The notes below the pieces were generated by a model. That model was given only the letters and a program-made list of their open reading frames with translations. It had not been told where the DNA came from and ran no database searches. A DNA stretch of 51,760 bases. It comes from an uncultured Schlesneria sp. (lineage in GTDB: Bacteria; Planctomycetota; Planctomycetia; Planctomycetales; Planctomycetaceae). This document shows, piece after piece, positions 25,481 through 32,277 of this stretch (positions are counted from its first letter, which is position 1; each line of letters begins with the position of its first letter). Location of the stretch: the NCBI GenBank assembly GCA_903899985.1, contig CAIULL010000262.1, positions 1-51,760 on the forward strand. Direction: 5' to 3'. The position numbers and the translations under genes are program-made.

Positions 25481-25820
25481 AAAAGAATAACGCGGCATTG
25501 ACTGAGACGGTCTGATTCTTGCGATTGAGCGCTCCGGCGATTCGGTCGGCAAACGCCTCTACGCCGCCTACTTTTCTACAGGCGGCTGCGATTACGCATT
25601 CGACCTTTGACGCCGGGCTATCGAGTCGGACGTACTTTGCGACTTGACCGAGAATTGCGTTTCTCTTCACTTTCGTGCGAAGGCGGGCCGATTCGTTGAT
25701 GCAATCGCGACACCATGAGAGCCGAAACCCTTGTGTGTTGGATCGTCGTTTGAAACGGCTCAACGGCTGGTTGCGACCGCAATGAGTGCAGATTTTTTCT
25801 GGTGGAAGAATTGTTTCCAT
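25437..25820 (-). CDS. Zinc-ribbon protein, unknown (phage/island type)
   Basis: 127 residues from ATG 25820. The N-terminal third carries a treble-clef/zinc-ribbon: ICTHCGRNQPLSRFKRR followed by LSWCRDCINESARLR, that is C-x2-C-x22-C-x2-C, typical of small phage and island proteins that often precede HNH nucleases. No HNH motif follows here; the rest is helical (VECVIAAACRKVGGVEAF, VSVNAALFFFKLAL). It is the only minus-strand gene within the island. In-frame codons up to 25964 are open but add nothing family-like. Confidence 0.5.
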   Translation of the reverse strand: METILPPEKICTHCGRNQPLSRFKRRSNTQGFRLSWCRDCINESARLRTKVKRNAILGQVAKYVRLDSPASKVECVIAAACRKVGGVEAFADRIAGALNRKNQTVSVNAALFFFKLALAADRLRDQK

Positions 25821-26103
25821 ACCTAGGGAGTCCGTCGCAGGGGGGCGATTAAAACGCGTCGATTGGAAATCTCGTATTGAATCGTCGAAGTTGTTTTCCT
25901 GTCTGTAGTTCGATGGCAATCGCTCAGTGATTGTACCACATACGTGATGCCGACAATCAGTCAAAGATTCGATATAATTTTCGCTACGGGGTCCGATCGG
26001 GTTCGAAACCGATTCGGCTGAAATCTGCTCGTTGCGGGAATGAGGTTCCTCATCCCTCGCCCGCTACGAGCGTCCCGGATCTTCATGATGAGGAGTCTTC
26101 ACT

Positions 26104-26217
26104 ATGGCAGAAGTGACTGTCGATATATCTGATGGGTTGATCGCCCGCTCGGACTCGGGCCGGTTTATATGCCGATCGGCGGATCAGATTCTACAGGCCG
26201 AACGCACGCACCCGTAA
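26104..26217 (+). CDS. Possible 37-residue protein, translationally coupled to 26217 ORF
   Basis: ATG 26104, with GAGGAG 8-13 bp upstream. Product begins MAEVTVDISDGLIARSDSGR. Its TAA stop overlaps the next ATG (taatg at 26215-26219), a coupling arrangement more common in real gene pairs than by chance. No family recognised. Confidence 0.3.
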   Translation: MAEVTVDISDGLIARSDSGRFICRSADQILQAERTHP

Positions 26218-26471
26218 TGCTCAATCCTCCTGACCCGATGCGGGATCATTTGAATTACTTGCTCAGTGCGATTGAGAATCACCCAACGTTGGATTGGACG
26301 ACGACGGAAAGCCTCTTAACGAAGGGGCGAAACGTCGAAAGCGTTCCAGAACTTCGACTTTTCATGCGGGAATCAGAAGCGGCGCATTCACCCGACACAT
26401 TCTCGGGGTTCAGACGGGCATCGGCGTGCCTCATATCAGTGGACAGCAGATTAAAGACTTTGTGTTTCTAA
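26217..26471 (+). CDS. Unknown ORF running into the hsdS fragment
   Basis: 84 codons from ATG 26217, coupled to the preceding short ORF. The first 60 residues look like a real protein (MRDHLNYLLSAIENHPTLDW, then ESLLTKGRNVESVPELRLFM). After about 26390 the same DNA, in another frame, codes for the C-terminus of HsdS, so this ORF ends in out-of-frame sequence. It is best read as the 5' part of a gene cut by a recombination junction. Function unknown. Confidence 0.3.
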   Translation: MLNPPDPMRDHLNYLLSAIENHPTLDWTTTESLLTKGRNVESVPELRLFMRESEAAHSPDTFSGFRRASACLISVDSRLKTLCF

Positions 26472-26626
26472 TGCCCCCTGTAGAAGAACAGCGAAGCATT
26501 GCGGACAATTTCGAATCACTCCGAAATGAGACTCAACGTCTCGAAGCCGTCTACCAACGCAAACTCGCCGCACTCGACGAACTGACGAAGTCACTTCTTC
26601 ACCATGCCTTCAGCGGTCAATTGTAG
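26294..26626 (+). pseudogene. 3' fragment of a type I restriction specificity gene (hsdS)
   Basis: The last about 75 codons code for the end of an HsdS subunit: TGIGVPHISGQQIKDFVF, then PPVEEQRSIADNFESL and a coiled-coil helix (LEAVYQRKLAALDELTKSLL) ending HHAFSGQL, the standard HsdS closing pattern of the second conserved region. Homology begins near 26395; codons upstream in this frame do not fit HsdS. Both target-recognition domains and the central conserved helix are missing, so the fragment cannot specify a DNA site. It ends 9 bp before hsdR, which keeps the normal hsdS-hsdR order. No hsdM is in the window. Confidence 0.8.
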
Positions 26627-26635
26627 GGCCAGACC

Positions 26636-29044
26636 ATGAACGAAGCCGAAACCCGTGCCGATCACATCGACCCCGCGTTGAAAGCCGCTGGCTGGGGTGT
26701 CGTCGAAGGAAGTCGCATTCGACGTGAATACGAAATCACGATGGGACGACTCGAAGGTTTCGGGCGACGAGCTAAGAAGCTCAAGTGTGACTACGTTCTG
26801 GAATACCGCAATACAAAACTTGGCATCGTCGAAGCCAAGGCTTGGGACGAAGCCCATACCGAAGGGGTTGCGCAAGCGAAGAACTACGCCGAAAAAATGG
26901 CGATCCGTTTCACGTATTCCACGAACGGACAATTGATCTATGGCATCGACATGGAGACGGGAACCGAGGGGGACATCAACCGTTATCCGACGCCGGATCA
27001 ACTCTGGAATCTGACGTTTGCCCAGCAAAACACATGGCGGGACCGTTTCGCCGCCGTTCCGTTTGAAACCAAAGGAGGCTATTTCCAAAGCCGCTATTAT
27101 CAGGATATCGCTGTCGAACGAGTGACCGAAGCGATTGCCGCCGGAAAACAACGAATTCTGCTCACGCTTGCCACCGGGACAGGAAAGACTTTCATCGCGT
27201 TTCAGATTGCCTGGAAGCTGTTTCAAAGCCGCTGGACGTTAAGCAGGGAAGGTGGTCGCCGCCCGCGAATTCTGTTTCTTGCCGATCGGAACGTTCTCGC
27301 CAATCAAGCTTTCAACTCGTTCTCGGCATTTCCTGATGATGCGATGGTACGAATTGAACCTGATGGAATACGCAAAAAGGGCCGCGTACCGAAGAACGGC
27401 AATTTGTTCTTTACGATCTTTCAGACATTCATGTCCGGGCCGCCGAAAGACGGAAAGCCGTCACCTTACTTCGGGGAATACCCGTCCGATTTCTTCGACT
27501 TCATCATCATCGACGAATGCCATCGGGGCGGGGCAAACGATGAAAGCACATGGCGAGGAATCCTCGACTATTTCGCGCCTGCCGTGCAACTCGGTCTGAC
27601 CGCGACGCCTAAGCACAAAATCAACATCAACACCTATGAGTATTTTGGGAAACCCGTCTACGTCTATTCGCTGAAGGATGGCATCAACGACGGATTCTTG
27701 ACGCCGTTCAAAGTTCGCCAGATCACGACGACGAAAGACAAATACATCTACACGCCTGATGACAAAGTTCTTCAGGGGGAAGTCGAAGAGGAAAAGGAAT
27801 ACGAAGAGAAGGATTTCAATAAACTGATCGAAATCAAAGAACGGGAGTCGCATCGAGTCAAGCTGATCATGGATACGATTGACCAGCGACAGAAAACCTT
27901 GTTCTTTTGTGCGACCCAGCAACATGCTCTTCTCGTTCGTGACCTGATCAATCAGATGAAGACCAGCGCGGAACCGAATTACTGTGTTCGCGTCACTGCC
28001 GATGATGGCGAGTTGGGCGAACAGTATTTGCGAAACTTTCAGGACAACGAAAAGAGTATTCCGACGATCCTGACGACATCACAAAAACTTTCGACAGGCG
28101 TCGACGCTCGAAACGTGCGAAATATTGTGTTGATGCGTCCGGTCAATTCGATCATCGAATTCAAACAGATCGTCGGGCGGGGGACTCGCCTGTACGAAGG
28201 GAAAGATTATTTCACGATTTACGATTTCGTAGAGGCGTACAAGCATTTCAAAGACCCCGAATGGGATGGTGACCCCGTCGACGAAGAACCCTGCAAAGCT
28301 TGTGGCAAAAACCCATGCGAATGCGTTTGTGAAAAATGCAAATTATCCCCGTGCGAATGCGTGAAGGAACCGCCAAAGCCCTGCAAAGTTTGTGGTAAAC
28401 GACCGTGCGAATGCGAACGCGGACCTTGTCCCGTCTGCAATCAGAATCCGTGTGAATGTCCGAAACGGCAGATGCTCAAGATTCAACTCGCCGATGGGAA
28501 AGCTCGGTTGATTCAACACACGATGGCGACGAGTTTCTGGCATCCTGACGGTACACCGATGTCGGCTCAACAGTTCGTCACCGCTCTGTACGGCAACTTT
28601 CCCGAGTTCTTCAAGGATGAAGCGGAATTGCGAACGCTTTGGAGCGCACCAGAGACACGGGCGAAGCTGCTGGAAGGGTTAGCCGAAAAGGGGTTTGGCG
28701 AAGAACAGATGACCGAGATGCAACGGATCATCGACGCCGAAAAGAGTGACCTGTTCGACGTTCTCGGGTTCGTGGCATTTGCCCTGGCACCGTTGACCCG
28801 TGAAGAACGGGCCGCTCGGGCAAAACTACAAATCCAAACACAGTTTGACGACAAGCAACAAGCGTTTCTCGATTTCGTGCTGGCGCAGTACGTGAAAGTC
28901 GGAATCCGGCAACTCGACCAAAGCAATGTGACGCCGCTGATCAAACTCAAGTACAACGATTCGCTGAGCGATGCGATTGCCGACCTTGGACCGGCAGAAC
29001 AGATCAGGAACACGTTCACGGGGTTTCAGAAGTATCTGTATTAA
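26636..29044 (+). CDS. hsdR: Type I restriction enzyme R subunit (EcoEI-like)
   Basis: 802 residues, full length for the EcoEI/type IB-like group. The N-terminal nuclease has Asp52 and Glu66-x-Lys68 (VEAK) of the PD-(D/E)xK site. The SF2 helicase motor has ATGTGKT (179-185), DECH (293-296), LTATP (321-325) and QIVGRGTR (511-518). Residues 553-608 are a Cys-rich insert of four C-x2-C-x3-P-C-x-C units (for example CKACGKNPCEC, CKVCGKRPCEC), probably zinc knuckles. The C-terminal domain (610-802) would contact HsdM/HsdS. HsdR needs HsdM2HsdS to restrict DNA; here hsdS is a fragment and hsdM is absent, so the enzyme is orphaned unless partners lie elsewhere. All key residues are intact. Confidence 0.9.
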   Translation: MNEAETRADHIDPALKAAGWGVVEGSRIRREYEITMGRLEGFGRRAKKLKCDYVLEYRNTKLGIVEAKAWDEAHTEGVAQAKNYAEKMAIRFTYSTNGQLIYGIDMETGTEGDINRYPTPDQLWNLTFAQQNTWRDRFAAVPFETKGGYFQSRYYQDIAVERVTEAIAAGKQRILLTLATGTGKTFIAFQIAWKLFQSRWTLSREGGRRPRILFLADRNVLANQAFNSFSAFPDDAMVRIEPDGIRKKGRVPKNGNLFFTIFQTFMSGPPKDGKPSPYFGEYPSDFFDFIIIDECHRGGANDESTWRGILDYFAPAVQLGLTATPKHKININTYEYFGKPVYVYSLKDGINDGFLTPFKVRQITTTKDKYIYTPDDKVLQGEVEEEKEYEEKDFNKLIEIKERESHRVKLIMDTIDQRQKTLFFCATQQHALLVRDLINQMKTSAEPNYCVRVTADDGELGEQYLRNFQDNEKSIPTILTTSQKLSTGVDARNVRNIVLMRPVNSIIEFKQIVGRGTRLYEGKDYFTIYDFVEAYKHFKDPEWDGDPVDEEPCKACGKNPCECVCEKCKLSPCECVKEPPKPCKVCGKRPCECERGPCPVCNQNPCECPKRQMLKIQLADGKARLIQHTMATSFWHPDGTPMSAQQFVTALYGNFPEFFKDEAELRTLWSAPETRAKLLEGLAEKGFGEEQMTEMQRIIDAEKSDLFDVLGFVAFALAPLTREERAARAKLQIQTQFDDKQQAFLDFVLAQYVKVGIRQLDQSNVTPLIKLKYNDSLSDAIADLGPAEQIRNTFTGFQKYLY

Positions 29045-29136
29045 GGGGATCACATGCTTTGTTCGCATGACCGTCTTTTTCAACATTGGTGACATGACAA
29101 CAAGGGCAAGAACCACTACTGATTGAGATTAGACCC

Positions 29137-29604
29137 ATGAAGCTGTATGAAGTTTGCGACGAGAGAATTTCCCTTAAAGAGCAAGGGGTTTACGAAGCCG
29201 AATTGGTCAAAGCGTATTTCGACGTACGAACAAATTATTCAGGTTGGTCTTTAAAGAAATTAGAAATGTTGTTCGCTTATGGCGATCGTCAGCGAATTCG
29301 AGAAGCTGGCGATCCGATACCGGAAGGAGAGAAATTCACCCTTTATCGCGGTGTAGCTGGAAAAAGACCGCTCCGCAAGGTGGCGGGGTTTTCGTGGACC
29401 AGTTCGTTAAAAGTCGCGGTTTGGTTCGCAACGAGAGACAAGGAATTGCACGACCCCGCTATCTATACAACAACTGTCTCGGCGAGCGAAGTCTTGTGCT
29501 ACATCAACGAACGCGAAGAACAAGAGTTCCTGCTTCGTGCGAAACACTACAAACGATTGAGTCTTCCAGAAATTGCCAAGAAACTCGGCGCTACTTTAGG
29601 CTAA
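29137..29604 (+). CDS. Putative ADP-ribosyltransferase (R-S-E type fold)
   Basis: 155 residues. Three blocks in the right order match the R-S-E class of ADP-ribosyltransferases: Arg71 in FTLYRGVAG, the STS-like FSWTSSLKVAVWFA (85-98), and an E-x-E pair at Glu128/Glu130 in INEREEQEFLL, the turn that carries the catalytic glutamate. In this class Arg binds NAD, Ser-Thr-Ser shapes the pocket, and the second Glu transfers ADP-ribose. The N-terminal 60 residues are helical and could be a substrate or regulatory part. No signal peptide is seen, so it would act inside the cell. It lies 92 bp after hsdR on the same strand. The target is unknown; a toxin or anti-phage role is inferred from location only. 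Confidence 0.6.
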   Translation: MKLYEVCDERISLKEQGVYEAELVKAYFDVRTNYSGWSLKKLEMLFAYGDRQRIREAGDPIPEGEKFTLYRGVAGKRPLRKVAGFSWTSSLKVAVWFATRDKELHDPAIYTTTVSASEVLCYINEREEQEFLLRAKHYKRLSLPEIAKKLGATLG

Positions 29605-29642
29605 GCCAGCGATAATCCAGACAGATTTCCGACAAATAGAAC

Positions 29643-29679
29643 TTGATGTTTACGACCAAGAGTGTATCATTTGATACAC
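29643..29679 (+). promoter_or_regulatory. Promoter with overlapping 18-bp palindromic operator
   Basis: GTGTATCATTTGATACAC at 29662-29679 is a perfect inverted repeat. A -35-like TTGATG (29643-29648) and -10-like TATCAT (29665-29670), 16 bp apart, place the -10 inside the palindrome, so a protein bound there would block RNA polymerase. The XRE gene starts two bases later (29681), making it the natural autorepressor. Transcription would begin about 29677, implying a nearly leaderless message. Palindrome and spacing are seen; repression is inferred. Confidence 0.7.
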
Positions 29680-29680
29680 C

Positions 29681-29923
29681 ATGAACAGCGATCAACCGAT
29701 AACAGACGCATTGAAGCAAGCAATCGAGAACAGCGGACTATCGATCAAGGCATTGGAACGGGAAACGGGCGTATCGCGACAATCGATGATGCACTTCATG
29801 CGAGGGACGCGAACGCTTCGACTCGACATCGCCGACAAGCTGGCGACGTTCTTCAAACTGGATGTTCGACCGGCAACAGACAACGCGACGACGAAAGCCG
29901 TTAGAATTCGTAAAGGAACATGA
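29681..29923 (+). CDS. XRE-family transcriptional regulator
   Basis: 80 residues with a Cro/CI-type HTH: DALKQAIENSGLSIKALERE for helices 1-2, then TGVSRQSMMHFMRG as turn and recognition helix, and LRLDIADKLATFFKL as helices 4-5. The short basic tail (VRIRKGT) has no extra domain. It begins directly after the palindromic operator and so is probably an autorepressor. The stop codon overlaps the next ATG (atga at 29920-29923), indicating translational coupling with the 'WHYT' family gene. XRE regulators commonly serve as antitoxins or as element repressors; both fit here. No conventional Shine-Dalgarno precedes ATG 29681. Confidence 0.85.
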   Translation: MNSDQPITDALKQAIENSGLSIKALERETGVSRQSMMHFMRGTRTLRLDIADKLATFFKLDVRPATDNATTKAVRIRKGT

Positions 29924-30408
29924 TGCAATCAACAGACTCCAAAAGCATCCTATGGCACTACACGATGCACAGTTCGTTAGTCGATATTCTGCGCTTAGGA
30001 GAAATTCGTCTCCCGCCTCCCCCTGCAAAAGGTGAAAAGCCGGTCATTTGGTTCTCAAAAAATCCAATATGGGAACCGACTGCGTCAAAACAAATAACCG
30101 CAGTCGATGGATCATCATCAAGAGAATTGACTATGGAACAGACCGCAATATTGGGTAACGGGTTGGGCCGAATTGGTGTGGATTCACAGACGGCTCCGCA
30201 CGATTGGAGGGGTTTCAAGGCACTAAGCGGGGCTGCGACAAAAGTGACGACGTCCCTATACAACGACGCTCACAAGAAGGGCGCAAAACCGAAGGACTGG
30301 TACGTTTCATTTTCATCTGTACCCAAATCCGCTTGGGTATCGGTTGAAACTTGGGACGGCTTCAACCCGTTGGGGTGGGTGACGTACGATTTCCAAGGAG
30401 GTAGTTGA
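29920..30408 (+). CDS. 'WHYT...WFS' family protein, possible ART-fold enzyme, coupled to XRE gene
   Basis: 162 residues (ATG 29920 or 29923; AAAGGAA just upstream). Conserved-looking blocks: LWHYTMHSSLVDILRLGEIRL (residues 11-31), KPVIWFSKNPIWEPTAS (40-56), GRIGVDSQTAPHDWRGFKAL, and VPKSAWVSVETWDG near the end. An N-terminal H-Y/T strand followed by a helix 'l..Il..G.ir' and then a WFS strand is how H-Y-[E/Q]-type ADP-ribosyltransferase relatives (KptA, DarT-like) begin; Glu143 could be the third catalytic residue. I believe related uncharacterised proteins exist in other bacteria, but could not check. Overlap with the XRE gene and a 6-bp gap to the recombinase gene show one operon. Toxin, accessory mobility factor or defence enzyme are all possible. 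Confidence 0.55.
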   Translation: MMQSTDSKSILWHYTMHSSLVDILRLGEIRLPPPPAKGEKPVIWFSKNPIWEPTASKQITAVDGSSSRELTMEQTAILGNGLGRIGVDSQTAPHDWRGFKALSGAATKVTTSLYNDAHKKGAKPKDWYVSFSSVPKSAWVSVETWDGFNPLGWVTYDFQGGS

Positions 30409-30414
30409 AACATC

Positions 30415-32199
30415 ATGGGTTCTGTCTATCGAGAAACGTACACGAAACCGCTGCCCGCAACGGCTGAGATTGTCACCGTGAAGGGCAAGAAGTTCGCCCG
30501 AGTGAAACCGTCGAAGGGTAAAGCAAAACTGTTGCCGATCACGACGGGCAAGAACGGCGAAGCTCGGATCGTGTACGAATCGCCGGTATACGTGGCGAAG
30601 TATCGGGATGGCTCGAATCATATTTGCAAAGTTACGACCGGATGCCGGGATGAAGACGCCGCTCGTTCGATTCTCGGCAAACTGGAACGCCGGGCGGAAC
30701 TGGTTCGAAGCCAAGTCATTTCACCCGCCGAAGCCTCGACCGCCGATCATCAGGGAACACTGATTGCCGATCACTTCGAAGTGTATCACCAGCATCGAAC
30801 CGCCAAAGGACTGAACGCGGTTCGAATCGCCAACACGAAAGCGCGTTTGAAACGATTGGCTGATGAATGCCGATTCACTCGACTGTCGGAACTGACGGCT
30901 GACGCTTTGACAAAGTGGCTTGCCATTCAGCACACGAACAAGATGTCCGCCGGGAACCGGAATGAATACCGGCAAGAGTTGGTCGGGTTCGCTAACTGGT
31001 GCGTTCAGACTCACAGACTTTCCGTCAATCCATTCGCCAACGTACTGAAAGCGGATGCGAAAACGGATCGACGACGGCAACGGAGAGCGATGACCGAAGC
31101 CGAATTGGTCAAACTGCTCGAAGTGGCTCGATGGCGACCGTTGGCCGAGTTTGGCAGAGAAACGGCGGAAGTGGACGATGAGAACACCGAAGCGACCGAC
31201 AAAATCGTGAAACGATCGAACTGGACGAAAGCCGCTCTGACGCTGGACGGGTTGTATGATGCCGTCGAACGAGCAAGAAAGACTCTGGCCAAAAACCCTG
31301 AACTGATTGCAGACCTGGAACGACGCGGACGAGAACGAGCATTGATTTACAAGACGCTCGTCCTGACCGGACTGCGGAAGGGCGAACTTGCTTCAATCAC
31401 TGTCGGACAACTGGAACTCGACGGGCCGATGCCGTTCATCGTTTTGGAAGCTGCCGACGAAAAAAACCGGCAAGGCTCAACGATACCGTTACGATCGGAC
31501 TTGGCATCGGATTTGACCGTTTGGCTGTCTGATGTCCCGATTCCCTCGACGCTTCGACTGAGCAAGAACCACGGGAAGATCGACCCCAAGCGACCGCTTT
31601 TCACCGTTCCCGCCGGGCTGGTTCGGATTTTGAACCGGGATTTGTCGGCGGCTGGAATCAACAAAGCCGACGAACGGGGCCGGACGATCGACGTTCACGC
31701 CTTGCGAACATCATTCGGCACGCTGTTGTCAAAAGGTGGCGTTGCACCACGAACCGCACAAGCCGCAATGCGACATTCCACAATCGACCTGACGATGAAC
31801 ACCTACACCGATCCAAAGCTGTTGGACGTTCAAGGTGCGTTAAACTCGCTGCCAAGCCTGGACCTTAACCCGCGCCAAACAACCGAACGGCAATCGATGC
31901 GAGCAACGGGAACTGATGACATGCTGTCTTCACAGCTTGTACCAATGCTTGTACCAGACTCTGGAAAAAGTAGGCAAATTGTGTCATTTGTTGCCCAAGC
32001 ATCAGAAAACACCAATGTGTCGAACCCAATGCGATCGGGAACAGAAAACCCCAAGAAATCAAGCGAAAAAGCCTTGTCCACAGAGTTTGTGAACAAGGCT
32101 TTTCGAGTGGAGCGGAAGGGAGTTGAACCCTCGACCTCTGCATTGGTTTTGATGTTGGTATTTGCCCTTCGGGCGCCCGGATGTTTTTGGGGACTATGA
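30415..32199 (+). CDS. Tyrosine site-specific recombinase (integrase) of the island
   Basis: 594 residues as annotated. An SAM-like core-binding domain (about 115-215) precedes the catalytic domain: Arg in VLTGLRKGELAS, His-x-x-Arg in IDVHALRTSFGTLL, then AAMRHSTIDLTMNTYTD with the His and the nucleophile Tyr. GGAGGT lies 10 bp before ATG 30415, inside the end of the previous gene, so the XRE, ART-like and recombinase genes form one operon. The last about 45 codons are unusual: the frame passes through a terminator hairpin (32066-32103) and the 3' half of a tRNA gene (32108-32146), giving RKGVEPSTSAL, a read-through tail frequent in planctomycete integrases. The functional protein may end earlier in evolution terms; the tail probably depends on the integration site. 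Confidence 0.92.
   Translation: MGSVYRETYTKPLPATAEIVTVKGKKFARVKPSKGKAKLLPITTGKNGEARIVYESPVYVAKYRDGSNHICKVTTGCRDEDAARSILGKLERRAELVRSQVISPAEASTADHQGTLIADHFEVYHQHRTAKGLNAVRIANTKARLKRLADECRFTRLSELTADALTKWLAIQHTNKMSAGNRNEYRQELVGFANWCVQTHRLSVNPFANVLKADAKTDRRRQRRAMTEAELVKLLEVARWRPLAEFGRETAEVDDENTEATDKIVKRSNWTKAALTLDGLYDAVERARKTLAKNPELIADLERRGRERALIYKTLVLTGLRKGELASITVGQLELDGPMPFIVLEAADEKNRQGSTIPLRSDLASDLTVWLSDVPIPSTLRLSKNHGKIDPKRPLFTVPAGLVRILNRDLSAAGINKADERGRTIDVHALRTSFGTLLSKGGVAPRTAQAAMRHSTIDLTMNTYTDPKLLDVQGALNSLPSLDLNPRQTTERQSMRATGTDDMLSSQLVPMLVPDSGKSRQIVSFVAQASENTNVSNPMRSGTENPKKSSEKALSTEFVNKAFRVERKGVEPSTSALVLMLVFALRAPGCFWGL
31935..31957 (+). repeat. 23-bp direct repeat, right copy
   Basis: Identical to 22097-22119. 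Within the recombinase gene it encodes QLVPMLVP, just before the read-through tail, and contains the word gcttgtacca twice. See the left copy. Confidence 0.7.
32066..32103. terminator. Strong hairpin terminator inside the recombinase 3' end
   Basis: Eleven-bp perfect stem (aaaagccttgt at 32067-32077, acaaggctttt at 32093-32103) with an inner caca/tgtg extension. A-run before and T-run after make it bidirectional. On the minus strand it lies 4 bp beyond the tRNA 3' end, so it may originally be the tRNA gene's terminator, carried with the attachment core. In the plus direction it sits within the recombinase reading frame, about 95 bp before the stop. Confidence 0.8.
32108..32146 (-). other. 3' half of a tRNA gene, probable attachment core
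   Basis: On the minus strand this reads as tRNA positions 35-73: anticodon-loop end ccaa, stem tgcag, variable loop aggtc, T arm gaggg-ttcaact-ccctt, acceptor ccgctcc and A73. The 5' half is absent: DNA at 32147-32200 does not give a D arm or matching acceptor strand. C36 and A73 with U70 (allowing G3-U70) would fit tRNA-Ala best, but the anticodon is incomplete. Such 3' halves are standard attP/attR cores for tyrosine recombinases. No second copy was found in the window. Confidence 0.65.
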
Positions 32200-32277
32200 T
32201 TCGAGTTCGGAACTCGACCGACGTACGATGTCAGCAATTTCAGACATCGCTATTCAACACAATAGATAGAGGTTGAG

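Noticed and set aside
25990-26020. T-loop-like gggttcgaaacc within a short inverted repeat, resembling a tRNA
   Set aside because: The stem pairs only with an 8-nt loop, pairing at the third position of a proper T stem fails, and no acceptor, D or anticodon arm is present.
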